Assembly: GCF_050789285.1 (NCBI RefSeq)
Contig: NZ_JBOUVX010000002.1
Coordinates: 558,001 to 622,000, forward strand
Length of the DNA stretch: 64,000 bases
Source of the DNA: CAVPWP01 sp050789285
GTDB taxonomy: Bacteria; Pseudomonadota; Alphaproteobacteria; Rhodobacterales; Rhodobacteraceae
Reading direction: 5' to 3'
This document shows positions 16,759 through 24,102 of the stretch, in pieces (position 1 is the first letter of the stretch; the number at the start of each line of letters is the position of its first letter). Under the pieces are notes generated by a model. It was not told the origin of the DNA, searched no databases, and saw nothing but the letters and a program-made list of their open reading frames with translations. The position numbers were made by a program, and so were the translations under genes.

Positions 16759-16787
16759 TTGACTCGCGGGCGTGTCGGGCCTATTGC
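16759..16787 (+). promoter_or_regulatory. Putative sigma70-type promoter for the ffh leader
   Basis: TTGACT (16759-16764) and TATTGC (16782-16787) are separated by 17 bases, placing transcription start near 16794. The transcript would begin directly before a run of three strong hairpins and then ffh. Confidence 0.5.
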
Positions 16788-16798
16788 GCGCCGGTCAG

Positions 16799-16883
16799 CC
16801 GGAAGCGTCCAGTCTTCCGGTCCCCGCCCAAGCGGGGATCGCCCCCCACCAGCGAGTTTCGCCCGTGGGGGCGTTTGGGCTTT
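16799..16883 (+). ncRNA. Structured leader or small RNA upstream of ffh (candidate)
   Basis: Three consecutive perfect or near-perfect stems are seen: CCGGAAG/CTTCCGG (16799-16820), TCCCCGC/GCGGGGA with a CCAA loop (16821-16838), and a long stem with CCCCCAC/GTGGGGG plus an inner GCGA/TCGC stem (16840-16873) followed by TTTGGGCTTT. The last could be a terminator or attenuator. It does not contain the SRP RNA apical motif. It lies 58 bp before ffh; whether it is a leader or a separate RNA cannot be told. Confidence 0.4.
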
Positions 16884-16940
16884 GAGCGGTCCCCGCCTAT
16901 CTTGGGGGCCAGATCGCCAACCGCGGAAGGAGCGCGCGAG

Positions 16941-18425
16941 ATGTTCGAGAACCTGTCAGAACGCCTCTCTGGCGTCTTCGACCGGCTGACCAAGCAGGGC
17001 GCGCTGTCGGACGACGATGTCAGGACCGCCCTGCGCGAGGTGCGGGTGGCGCTTCTGGAGGCCGACGTGTCGCTGCCCGTGGCGCGCGACTTCGTCGCGG
17101 CCGTGCAGGCCAAGGCGACCGGGCAGGCGGTGACGAAATCGGTCACGCCGGGCCAGCAGGTCGTCAAGATCGTCCATGACGAACTGGTTCATGTCCTGGC
17201 CGGGGATGACGACGATCCGGGCGAACTGAAGGTCGACAACCCGCCCGCGCCGATCCTGATGGTCGGCCTCCAGGGCGGCGGCAAGACGACGACCACCGCG
17301 AAGCTGGCCAAGCGGCTGAAAGAGAAGAACGGCAAGCGGGTTCTGATGGCCTCGCTCGACGTGAACCGCCCGGCGGCGATGGAGCAGCTTCAGATCCTTG
17401 GGACGCAGATCGGCGTCGATACCCTGCCCATCGTGAAGGGCGAGACGCCGGTGCAGATCGCGAAGCGCGCCAAACAGCAGGCGACGCTGGGCGGCTACGA
17501 CGTCTACATGCTCGACACCGCCGGCCGGCTGTCGATCGACGAAACCCTGATGGCCGAGGTCGAGGCGGTGCGCGACGTGGCCCGGCCGCGCGAGACGCTT
17601 CTGGTCGTCGACGGCCTGACCGGGCAGGACGCGGTCAACACCGCGCAGAACTTCGACGACCGCATCGGCATCTCGGGCGTGATCCTGACGCGGATGGACG
17701 GCGACGGGCGCGGCGGCGCGGCCCTGTCGATGCGCGCCGTCACCGGCAAGCCCATCAAGTTCGTCGGCCTTGGCGAGAAGATGGACGCGCTCGAGGAATT
17801 CCGCCCACAGCAGATCGCGGGCCGGATCCTTGGCATGGGCGACATCGTGGCCCTGGTCGAGAAGGCGCAGGAAGTGCTCGAGGCCGAACAGGCCGAGCGT
17901 ATGATGAAGCGCTTCCAGAAGGGTCAGTTCAACATGAACGACCTCAGGGGGCAGCTTGAGCAGATGCTCAAGATGGGTGGCATGGAAGGCATCATGGGGA
18001 TGATGCCGGGGATGTCGAAGTACAAGGGCCAGATGGATGCGGCCGGCCTCGACGACACCGTCCTGCGCCGGCAGATCGCGCTGATCAACTCGATGACGAA
18101 GAAAGAGCGCGCCAATCCGCAACTTCTTCAAGCCAGCCGCAAGAAGCGCATCGCGGCCGGCGCCGGCCTTGAGGTGTCGGAACTCAACAAGCTTCTGAAG
18201 ATGCACCGTCAGATGGCGGACGCGATGAAGAAGATGGGCCAGATGGGCAAGAAGGGCATGCTGAAGAACCTTGGCGGCCTCTTCGGCGGCAAGGGCGACG
18301 CACCGAGCGAGGCCGAGATCGAGGCCGCGCGCAAGCAGGTCGGCGCACTGCCCAAGGGATTTCCCGGCATGGGCGGCGGGATGCAGCTGCCGCCAGGCCT
18401 GTCGGGCTTCGGGAAGAAGAAGTGA
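16941..18425 (+). CDS. ffh: Signal recognition particle protein Ffh
   Basis: 494 residues. N domain in the first 90 residues; GTPase G domain with G1 GLQGGGKTTTTAKLA near residue 107, DTAGRL near residue 190 and TRMDGD near residue 250; a Met-rich M domain (about residues 300-450: MLKMGGMEGIMGMMPGMSKY) binds signal peptides and 4.5S RNA, and the tail is Gly/Lys-rich. It targets inner-membrane proteins to FtsY/SecYEG. ATG 16941 follows GAAGGAG. It heads the run through GNAT, chorismate mutase, rpsP and rimM. Confidence 0.97.
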   Translation: MFENLSERLSGVFDRLTKQGALSDDDVRTALREVRVALLEADVSLPVARDFVAAVQAKATGQAVTKSVTPGQQVVKIVHDELVHVLAGDDDDPGELKVDNPPAPILMVGLQGGGKTTTTAKLAKRLKEKNGKRVLMASLDVNRPAAMEQLQILGTQIGVDTLPIVKGETPVQIAKRAKQQATLGGYDVYMLDTAGRLSIDETLMAEVEAVRDVARPRETLLVVDGLTGQDAVNTAQNFDDRIGISGVILTRMDGDGRGGAALSMRAVTGKPIKFVGLGEKMDALEEFRPQQIAGRILGMGDIVALVEKAQEVLEAEQAERMMKRFQKGQFNMNDLRGQLEQMLKMGGMEGIMGMMPGMSKYKGQMDAAGLDDTVLRRQIALINSMTKKERANPQLLQASRKKRIAAGAGLEVSELNKLLKMHRQMADAMKKMGQMGKKGMLKNLGGLFGGKGDAPSEAEIEAARKQVGALPKGFPGMGGGMQLPPGLSGFGKKK

Positions 18426-18442
18426 CGGGGGCCCAATCTCAT

Positions 18443-19045
18443 ATGGCGGCGCCGACGCCGGCAGACGCGCCTTGGCTTCGGCCGGTGCCCGAGGCGGCGA
18501 CGCTTCGGGGTGCGCTGGCGCGGGCCGTTCCCGTCATCGAGACCGAGCGGCTGCGCCTGCGCGCCCCGCGGGTCGAGGACTGGCCGGCGCTGGAGGAAAG
18601 CTGGACAAGTGCGCGCGCAGTCTATCTTGGCGGTCCCTTCACGCCCGAAGAGGGCTGGAGCGACTTCTGCAGGATGGTGGCGGGCTGGCTCCTGCGCGGC
18701 GTCGGCTACTTCACGGTCGAGCGGCGCGAGTCCGGCGAGGTGCTGGGCTTCGTCGGCATCAACCACGACTGGGGCGACGCCGAACTCGAGGAAGGCTGGC
18801 AGGTCACCGCCGAGGCCGAGGGCAAGGGCTATGCCACGGAAGCCGCGCGTGCGGTGCGTGACTGGGCCTTCACGACGCTGGGCCTTCGCGGCTTCGTCAG
18901 CTACGTCGATCCCGCGAACGCGCGGTCGCAGGCTCTGGCCCGTCGCATCGGCGGCGTCCTCGACCCCGAGGCACCGCTGACCGGCCCCAACGACGACGGA
19001 CACACCATCGTCTTCCGCCACCGTGCAGAAGGGATCGCCCGATGA
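18443..19045 (+). CDS. GNAT-family N-acetyltransferase (RimJ/RimL-like)
   Basis: About 200 residues. IETERLRLRAPRVEDWPALEESW is the Acetyltransf_3 N-terminus, and WQVTAEAEGKGYATEAARAVRDWAF holds the acetyl-CoA-binding Q/R-x-x-G-x-G/A-like motif; the middle has FVGINHDWGD. The likely role is N-acetylation of a protein or small amine, substrate unknown. A GTG at 18422 overlapping the ffh stop would add seven residues and cannot be excluded. The stop overlaps the next start (ATGA). Confidence 0.85.
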   Translation: MAAPTPADAPWLRPVPEAATLRGALARAVPVIETERLRLRAPRVEDWPALEESWTSARAVYLGGPFTPEEGWSDFCRMVAGWLLRGVGYFTVERRESGEVLGFVGINHDWGDAELEEGWQVTAEAEGKGYATEAARAVRDWAFTTLGLRGFVSYVDPANARSQALARRIGGVLDPEAPLTGPNDDGHTIVFRHRAEGIAR

Positions 19046-19344
19046 CAGATCATGCCGCCCGCGCGGCCGAGCTTCTGGCTGGCCATCGCGCCTCGATCGA
19101 CCGGCTGGACGCGATCCTTGTCTATACGCTGGCCGAGCGCTTCAAGCACACGCAGGCCGTCGGGCGGCTCAAGGCCGAACACGGATTGCCGCCCAGCGAC
19201 AAGGCGCGCGAGGCGCAGCAGATCGAACGGCTTGAATGGTTGGCCAAGGAGGCCGACCTCGACCCCGAATTCGCCAAGAAGTTCCTGGGTTTCGTCATCC
19301 AGGAAGTGATCCGGCACCACCAGAGACACCAGAACCAGACCTGA
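19042..19344 (+). CDS. Chorismate mutase, AroQ class
   Basis: 100 residues of all-helical AroQ fold: IDRLDAILVYTLAERFKHTQAVGRLKAEHGLPPSDKAREAQQIERL contains the Arg/Lys and Gln/Glu active-site positions of chorismate mutase (chorismate to prephenate; Phe/Tyr synthesis). It is monofunctional, without dehydratase or dehydrogenase domain. Placement between ffh and rpsP and the 4-bp ATGA overlap with the GNAT gene show co-translation. Confidence 0.9.
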   Translation: MTDHAARAAELLAGHRASIDRLDAILVYTLAERFKHTQAVGRLKAEHGLPPSDKAREAQQIERLEWLAKEADLDPEFAKKFLGFVIQEVIRHHQRHQNQT

Positions 19345-19395
19345 AATCGGCGGGTCATGCCCGCCCTTGCAACGCCATCCGAAGGAGACACGACA

Positions 19396-19806
19396 ATGGC
19401 AATGAAGATCCGACTGGCCCGCGGCGGCTCGAAGAAGCGCCCGCATTACTCGATCGTCGCCGCCGATTCGCGCATGCCGCGCGACGGCCGCTTCATCGAG
19501 AAGCTGGGCACCTACAACCCGCTTCTGGCCAAGGACAGCGAAGACCGCGTGAAGATGGATGTCGAGCGGGTGAAATACTGGCTGGGCGAAGGCGCGCAGC
19601 CGACCGACCGCATCAGCCGCATGCTGGAAGCGGCCGGCATCGTCGAGAAGAAGCAGCGCGCCAACCTCAAGAAGGCCGAGCCGGGCAAAAAGGCCAAGGA
19701 CCGCGCCGCCGAGAAGGCCGCGAAGGCTGCCGCCGCTGCCGAAGCCGCGGCCGCCCCGGCCGCAGAGGCTACGCCCGAGGCCACCGAAGAGCAGGCGGCG
19801 GAGTGA
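19396..19806 (+). CDS. rpsP: 30S ribosomal protein S16
   Basis: 136 residues. The first 80 are the S16 core (MKIRLARGGSKKRPHYSIVAADSRMPRDGRFIEKLG, YNPL, VKYWLGEGAQPTD). The rest is an Ala/Glu/Lys-rich low-complexity tail of about 45 residues, common in alphaproteobacteria and longer than the E. coli protein (82). GAAGGAG precedes ATG 19396; a second in-frame ATG at 19402 is possible. Confidence 0.97.
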   Translation: MAMKIRLARGGSKKRPHYSIVAADSRMPRDGRFIEKLGTYNPLLAKDSEDRVKMDVERVKYWLGEGAQPTDRISRMLEAAGIVEKKQRANLKKAEPGKKAKDRAAEKAAKAAAAAEAAAAPAAEATPEATEEQAAE

Positions 19807-19846
19807 TCCGCCGCGCCCCTGGGCGACATGGCCACCTGATACGGCG

Positions 19847-20023
19847 ATGACCCTGCTTGGCGTTCCCGGACTCGGCACCCTGCGCCGCCTTCTGACGGTC
19901 GCGCTTTGCGGCGCGGCTTTCTGGGCCGGTGGCGAGGTTCAGCGTGCCGCCATGATCGACCGCTGTCTCGACGCTGGCGGGGCGGTCGATGCCCGGGGTC
20001 TGTGCCGGGGTCTGGCCCGATGA
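19847..20023 (+). CDS. Small membrane-anchored protein between rpsP and rimM
   Basis: 58 residues, with an N-terminal hydrophobic segment (LLTVALCGAAFWAGGEV, about residues 15-31) and two Cys in the C-terminal part (MIDRCLDAGGAVDARGLC), suggesting an exported or membrane-anchored tail with a possible disulfide. The stop TGA overlaps the rimM ATG (ATGA), and the codon pattern is like its neighbours, so it is probably a real, translationally coupled gene. I do not recognise a family. No clear SD is seen before ATG 19847. Confidence 0.65.
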   Translation: MTLLGVPGLGTLRRLLTVALCGAAFWAGGEVQRAAMIDRCLDAGGAVDARGLCRGLAR

Positions 20024-20532
20024 CGGCCCGGATTTGCGTGGGGGCCATCGCGGGCGCCTTCGGTGTGAAGGGCGAGGTGCGGCTGAAAAGCTTTTGCGCC
20101 GAGCCCGCCGCGATCGTGGACTACGGGACTCTGACCGACGAGGCCGGCACGCGCCGTTTCGACGTCACCCTGACGGGGCAGGTCAAGAACGGGCTCTCGG
20201 CCCGGCTTTCTGGCGTGCGCACGAAGGAAGAGGCGGACGCGCTTCGGGGTGTCCGGCTTTATGTCGAACGGGACCGCCTGCCTGACGTGGGCGAGGACGA
20301 ATTCTACCACGCCGATCTTATTGGGTTGCGCGTCGTCGACACCGGCGGCACCGAAATCGGCACCGTCCGCGCGGTCCTCAACCATGGGGCATCCGATCTT
20401 CTCGAGGTGCACGCTCCCGGGAAGAAGGTGACGGTCCTGTTGCCCTTCACCCGCGCCGTGGTGCCGACGGTCGATCTGGCCGGCGGGCGGATCGTCGCCG
20501 ACCCGCCCGAGGGACTGTTTCCCGAAGACTGA
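20020..20532 (+). CDS. rimM: 16S rRNA processing/ribosome maturation factor RimM
   Basis: 170 residues. The N-terminal RimM domain (VGAIAGAFGVKGEVRLKSF) and the C-terminal PRC barrel (FYHADLIGLRVVDTGGTEIGTVRAVLNHGASDLLEV, then LLPFTRAVVPTVD) match the family, which assists 30S head assembly near S19. Start and the 58-aa gene overlap by ATGA. In most bacteria trmD and rplS follow, but here wrbA lies in between on the other strand. Confidence 0.95.
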   Translation: MTARICVGAIAGAFGVKGEVRLKSFCAEPAAIVDYGTLTDEAGTRRFDVTLTGQVKNGLSARLSGVRTKEEADALRGVRLYVERDRLPDVGEDEFYHADLIGLRVVDTGGTEIGTVRAVLNHGASDLLEVHAPGKKVTVLLPFTRAVVPTVDLAGGRIVADPPEGLFPED

Positions 20533-20559
20533 CGTCCCCGCGGGAACGCCAGTCTTCGG
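20522..20559. terminator. Long hairpin at the rimM/wrbA convergent ends
   Basis: CCGAAGACTG and CAGTCTTCGG form a 10-bp stem enclosing an imperfect inner stem (CGT/ACG, CC/GG). Its left arm covers the last codons of rimM. It sits between two convergent genes, lacks a T-run on either side, and may act as a bidirectional terminator. Confidence 0.5.
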
Positions 20560-20566
20560 CCGTGGT

Positions 20567-21178
20567 TCAGGCCGCGATGCGGTTTGCCTCTTCGGTCTGG
20601 CGCGTGAACTGCACCAGACGCCGCGACTGATGAGCGACGGCGGCCTTGCCGGCCTCGTCGAAGGCGCCGGCGGTGGTCGAGAAACCGTAGGGGTTGCCGC
20701 CGGCGGCGAACAGCACCTGGTCGGTGTAGCCCGGCGCGACGATCACGGCTCCCCAGTGCATCACGGAGGTGTAAAGGCCAAGAAGCGTGGATTCCTGGCC
20801 GCCATGGGTGTTTTGCGCGCTCGTGGTGGCAGTGAAAGTCTTGTTCGCAAGCTTGCCCTTCATCCAGAGCGGCCCGAGCGTGTCGATGAACGCGCGAACC
20901 TGGCTCGGGAACGAGCCATAGCGCGTCGGGGCGGACCAGAAGTATCCATCGGACCAGACCATGTCGTCATGGCTGATGACCGGGATGTCGCTGACCTTCT
21001 CGGTCTGTGCCTTCCAGGCGTCCTGCCCGGCGACGACCTCGGCCGGCGCCGTTTCGGCGAAGCGGACAAGGCGCACCTCGGCTCCCGCCTCGCGCGCGGC
21101 CTCGGCGGCGGCAAGGGCGACCTGGTGGTTGGTGCCGTAGGTGGAATAGAAGGCGACAAGGATCTTGGGGGTGCTCAT
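20567..21178 (-). CDS. wrbA: NAD(P)H:quinone oxidoreductase, WrbA type
   Basis: 203 residues of flavodoxin-like fold. ILVAFYSTYGTNHQVALAAAEAA binds the FMN phosphate, and APTRYGSFPSQVRAFIDTLGPLW and TSAQNTHGGQESTLLGLYTSVMHWG are the WrbA hallmark segments. It reduces quinones by two electrons, avoiding semiquinones. ATG 21178 follows GGAG. It is inserted, in opposite orientation, between rimM and trmD. Confidence 0.93.
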   Translation of the reverse strand: MSTPKILVAFYSTYGTNHQVALAAAEAAREAGAEVRLVRFAETAPAEVVAGQDAWKAQTEKVSDIPVISHDDMVWSDGYFWSAPTRYGSFPSQVRAFIDTLGPLWMKGKLANKTFTATTSAQNTHGGQESTLLGLYTSVMHWGAVIVAPGYTDQVLFAAGGNPYGFSTTAGAFDEAGKAAVAHQSRRLVQFTRQTEEANRIAA

Positions 21179-21350
21179 GTGCGGTACTCCAATCGGGTGG
21201 TGGTCAGCGTTGACGAACACCTATGCCGCGCCTCAATTCGTTGAAACACGCATACCCGCTCGCCCCATGTGCGGGAATGCGCAGACTGGGGTGTCTGTTG
21301 CCGATGGTCCGGCGGGGTCGTAGAGAGGGGCAGGTCCGAAGGGTGAGCAG

Positions 21351-22181
21351 ATGACGGAAAAACCAGCGGAAAAACCTGTGAAATCCCATGGCCGCCTCGC
21401 GATTGGTGCCTCGGCCCGTCCCCGAGAACTGATGACCGACACGCCGGTGATCGCCGGGGCCTGGGAGGCGCGCGTGATCACCCTGTTCCCCGAGGTGTTT
21501 CCCGGCGTTCTCGAGGCCTCGCTGACGGGCAAGGCGCTGAAGGACGGGCTGTGGCGTCTGGCGACGTTGGATCTGCGCAGCTTCGGGCTGGGGCGGCATC
21601 GCGACGTCGACGATACGCCCGCGGGCGGCGGTGCGGGGATGGTGCTGCGGGCCGACGTGGTGGGGCGCGCGCTCGAGACGGCCGCCGAAGGAACGCCGGA
21701 CGACCGGACGCGCTGGCCGGTGCTGGCGATGTCGCCCCGGGGGACGCCCTTCACCCAGGCGATGGCGCACCGGCTTGCGGGGGCCGAGGGCGTCACCATA
21801 CTGTGCGGCCGGTTCGAGGGGATCGACCAGCGGGCGCTCGACCATTTCGGCGTCGAAGAGGTGTCGATCGGCGATTTCGTCCTGACCGGCGGCGAGATCG
21901 CCGCGCAGGCGGTGATCGACGCGTCGGTGCGGCTGCGGCCCGGTGTGCTGGGCAACGCGGCGTCGACCGAAGAGGAAAGCTTCTCGCGGGGGCTTCTCGA
22001 GCATCCGCAGTTCACCCGCCCGGCGGTCTGGGAAGGCCGCGCGATCCCCGAGGTGCTGACCTCGGGCAATCACGGCGCCGTGGCGCGCTGGCGGCAGGAG
22101 CAGGCCGAGGCGCTGACGCGCGCGCGGCGGCCGGACCTCTGGCACGACTGGGTGGCGGCGCGCGAAGGCGGCAAGGGGTAG
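21351..22181 (+). CDS. trmD: tRNA (guanine-N1)-methyltransferase
   Basis: 276 residues. The SPOUT trefoil knot is seen in ILCGRFEGIDQRALD, VSIGDFVLTGGE and PGVLGNAASTEEESF; the catalytic Asp region follows the N-terminal ITLFPEVFPGVLE. It methylates G37 of tRNAs to prevent frameshifting. About 35 residues precede the usual N-terminus (KSHGRLAIGASARPRELM); such extensions occur in this family, but ATG 21432 could be an alternative start. rplS, the usual next gene, does not follow. Confidence 0.95.
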   Translation: MTEKPAEKPVKSHGRLAIGASARPRELMTDTPVIAGAWEARVITLFPEVFPGVLEASLTGKALKDGLWRLATLDLRSFGLGRHRDVDDTPAGGGAGMVLRADVVGRALETAAEGTPDDRTRWPVLAMSPRGTPFTQAMAHRLAGAEGVTILCGRFEGIDQRALDHFGVEEVSIGDFVLTGGEIAAQAVIDASVRLRPGVLGNAASTEEESFSRGLLEHPQFTRPAVWEGRAIPEVLTSGNHGAVARWRQEQAEALTRARRPDLWHDWVAAREGGKG

Positions 22182-22197
22182 GGGGCACTGCGCCCAC

Positions 22198-22215
22198 GCC
22201 CCGCCTGCGCGGGGC
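22198..22215. terminator. Hairpin between convergent trmD and ABC ATPase genes
   Basis: GCCCCGC-CTGC-GCGGGGC is a perfect 7-bp stem with a 4-base loop, 16 bp after the trmD stop. No T-run follows on the plus strand. Confidence 0.45.
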
Positions 22216-22258
22216 AGGGCCAAGGACACTTGCAGATCGAAGGGGATGCAGCCGCGCG

Positions 22259-23203
22259 TCAGGCGGCGCCGGAACGGGCGCGGGTGATTTCCAGGAAGAC
22301 GTCCTGCAGGTCGGGCTCTTCCGTCGCCACGTCCCGCAGGCGGATGCCGGCGGCGCGCACCGCGGCCAGAATATCTTCCGGCGAGGTGCGGCTGCGCCGA
22401 TAGGCGATGGCGATCGATCCGTCGGGGCGACGGGACGCGGTGCAGCCTTCGGGCAGGGGAAAGTCGGCCGGGGCCGGGTCTTCGCCGTGGACGACAAGGG
22501 TCTTGGCGTCCATCCGCCCCAGAAGGGCAGCGGTCCGGTCACGGGCGACGACCTGGCCGTGATTGATGATCGCGACCTCGTCGCACATGTCCTCGGCTTC
22601 CTCGAGGTAGTGCGTGGTCAGGATCACCGTCATGCCTTCGGCATTGAGCTTGCGCACATTGCGCCACAGCATCTGGCGCAGCTCGATGTCGACGCCGGCC
22701 GTCGGCTCGTCGAGGACAAGGATCGGCGGACGGTGGACCAGCGCCTTGCCCAGAAGCAGACGCCGACGCATCCCGCCCGACAGGGTGCGGGCATAGGCCT
22801 CGGCCTTGTCCTCGAGCCCGATCATGCGCAGGATCTCGTCGGTGCGGCGGCGCGACTTCGGCACACCGTAAAGCCCGGCCTGCACCTCGAGCGCGGCGCG
22901 CGGGGTGAAGAAGGGGTCGATGTTGAGCTCCTGCGGCATCACCCCGATCGAGGCGCGGGACTGGCGCGGGTTCACATCCTGGTCGAAGCCCCAGATGCGC
23001 ACGCTGCCCGAGGTCTTCAGCACCAGACCGGCAAGGATGTTGATCAGCGTCGACTTGCCAGCCCCGTTCGGCCCCAGAAGGCCGAAGATCGACCCTTGGG
23101 GAATGGCGAGGTCGATGCCTTTCAGCGCCTCCTTGGGCGGTTCGCCCGCCGAGGCCGCATAGGTCTTGCGCAGGCCCGTGATCTCGATCGCGTTTTCGGT
23201 CAT
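22259..23203 (-). CDS. ABC transporter ATP-binding protein (CcmA/NodI-type)
   Basis: 314 residues: Walker A GLLGPNGAGKST near residue 43, signature LSGGMRRRLLLG near residue 143, Walker B ILVLDEPTAG near residue 163 and switch His in LTTHYLEEAE. A 70-residue C-terminal domain follows. The type exports via ABC-2 permeases (drugs, polysaccharides, lipids), but no permease gene is adjacent in either direction, so the partner must be encoded elsewhere. Start at ATG 23203; the longer upstream frame is antisense to other genes. Confidence 0.9.
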   Translation of the reverse strand: MTENAIEITGLRKTYAASAGEPPKEALKGIDLAIPQGSIFGLLGPNGAGKSTLINILAGLVLKTSGSVRIWGFDQDVNPRQSRASIGVMPQELNIDPFFTPRAALEVQAGLYGVPKSRRRTDEILRMIGLEDKAEAYARTLSGGMRRRLLLGKALVHRPPILVLDEPTAGVDIELRQMLWRNVRKLNAEGMTVILTTHYLEEAEDMCDEVAIINHGQVVARDRTAALLGRMDAKTLVVHGEDPAPADFPLPEGCTASRRPDGSIAIAYRRSRTSPEDILAAVRAAGIRLRDVATEEPDLQDVFLEITRARSGAA

Positions 23204-23283
23204 GGCCTGTCCGCGTGCTCTTGTTCCCGTCAGGCGCTTCGCTATCATGCCCGGACCAGCCTTTCCACAGACGAGGATGCAAG

Positions 23284-23475
23284 GTGCCCCCGACGCCAAT
23301 CGACGCCCCGGAAACCGAGATCGTAAGCCAGTGGCGCGTCGCCTGCGACGGCGGGGAAGGCGCGCTTGGGCATCCGCGCGTGTGGTTGTCGATCCCCCAT
23401 GACAAGGGCTGGGTCGAGTGCGGCTATTGCGACAAGCGCTTCGTGCACGAGGATTTCGCGGACAAGCCAAAGTAG
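23284..23475 (+). CDS. Zinc-finger (CHCC) protein, NDUFS6-like
   Basis: 63 residues. RVACDGGEGALGHPRVWL and GWVECGYCDKRF give the C-X8-H-X14-C-X2-C zinc ligands of the zf-CHCC family, whose mitochondrial relative is the 13-kDa complex I subunit NDUFS6. In Rhodobacterales it is a stand-alone small protein and may be a complex I assembly or accessory subunit. GTG 23284 is preceded by GAGG; no ATG lies in frame near the conserved part. Confidence 0.8.
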   Translation: MPPTPIDAPETEIVSQWRVACDGGEGALGHPRVWLSIPHDKGWVECGYCDKRFVHEDFADKPK

Positions 23476-23572
23476 ACCGCGCTGTCGCGGCCGCCGACCA
23501 AAGTCCCCTTCCGGTTTCACAGAATGGCCACAAACGCCGTGCATGGGGCGTGGTTGCAGTGTGGAGGCCGGA

Positions 23573-24043
23573 ATGTTCGAAGACGCGCGACACAATCTGT
23601 TCGGCACGTGGGGTTTCTGGAGTGTCCTGGTGGGCGGACTTGCGGTGATGCTGGTCTTTCTCCAGATTGCCGGGCCGTCGCTCGAACCGCAGCCGTCGAT
23701 CGGAAACCAGATCGGAGAGATTGCCGGGGACATCGCCCGCAGCGCCTGGGAATCCTTCCGTGGGGAATATTTTCCTGAACCTGAGCCTGCCGCGCAGTCG
23801 AAGTGGATCGCGGTTGGGCTTCTGGCACCGCTCATGGGTGTCGTCGCCATCGTCCTTTCCCTGATTTCCGCCGTTCGCCGCGAGAACTGGCATTATCCCT
23901 TCTACGGGGCCGGGCTTGGGGGCGCTGCCATCGTCTTTTACTTCTTCTGGTGGGTGGCGGCCCTGATCGCCGGGGCGATGATGATCGTCGCGATCGTCGA
24001 AAACCTCGGTTCGATCTTCGATGGCGGTCTCTTCGGCGGATAG
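23573..24043 (+). CDS. Predicted inner-membrane protein, unknown function
   Basis: 156 residues with a membrane helix near the N-terminus (GFWSVLVGGLAVMLVFLQIAG), an acidic periplasmic or cytosolic loop of about 50 residues, and three further helices (AVGLLAPLMGVVAIVLSLISA, YGAGLGGAAIVFYFFWW, VAALIAGAMMIVAIV). I recognise no family. GGAGG precedes the ATG. It lies 60 bp before polA on the same strand and may share its transcript. Confidence 0.75.
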   Translation: MFEDARHNLFGTWGFWSVLVGGLAVMLVFLQIAGPSLEPQPSIGNQIGEIAGDIARSAWESFRGEYFPEPEPAAQSKWIAVGLLAPLMGVVAIVLSLISAVRRENWHYPFYGAGLGGAAIVFYFFWWVAALIAGAMMIVAIVENLGSIFDGGLFGG

Positions 24044-24102
24044 GCGTCTGGACTTCGCGGCTTCGCTGTCCCATGCCTGTGGGGCACCGAGAGGAGTCCA
24101 AC

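Noticed and set aside
16677..16940. Possible SRP (4.5S) RNA gene upstream of ffh
   Set aside because: The expected apical loop with the GGAA tetraloop and asymmetric internal loop is missing; the stems are simple hairpins.
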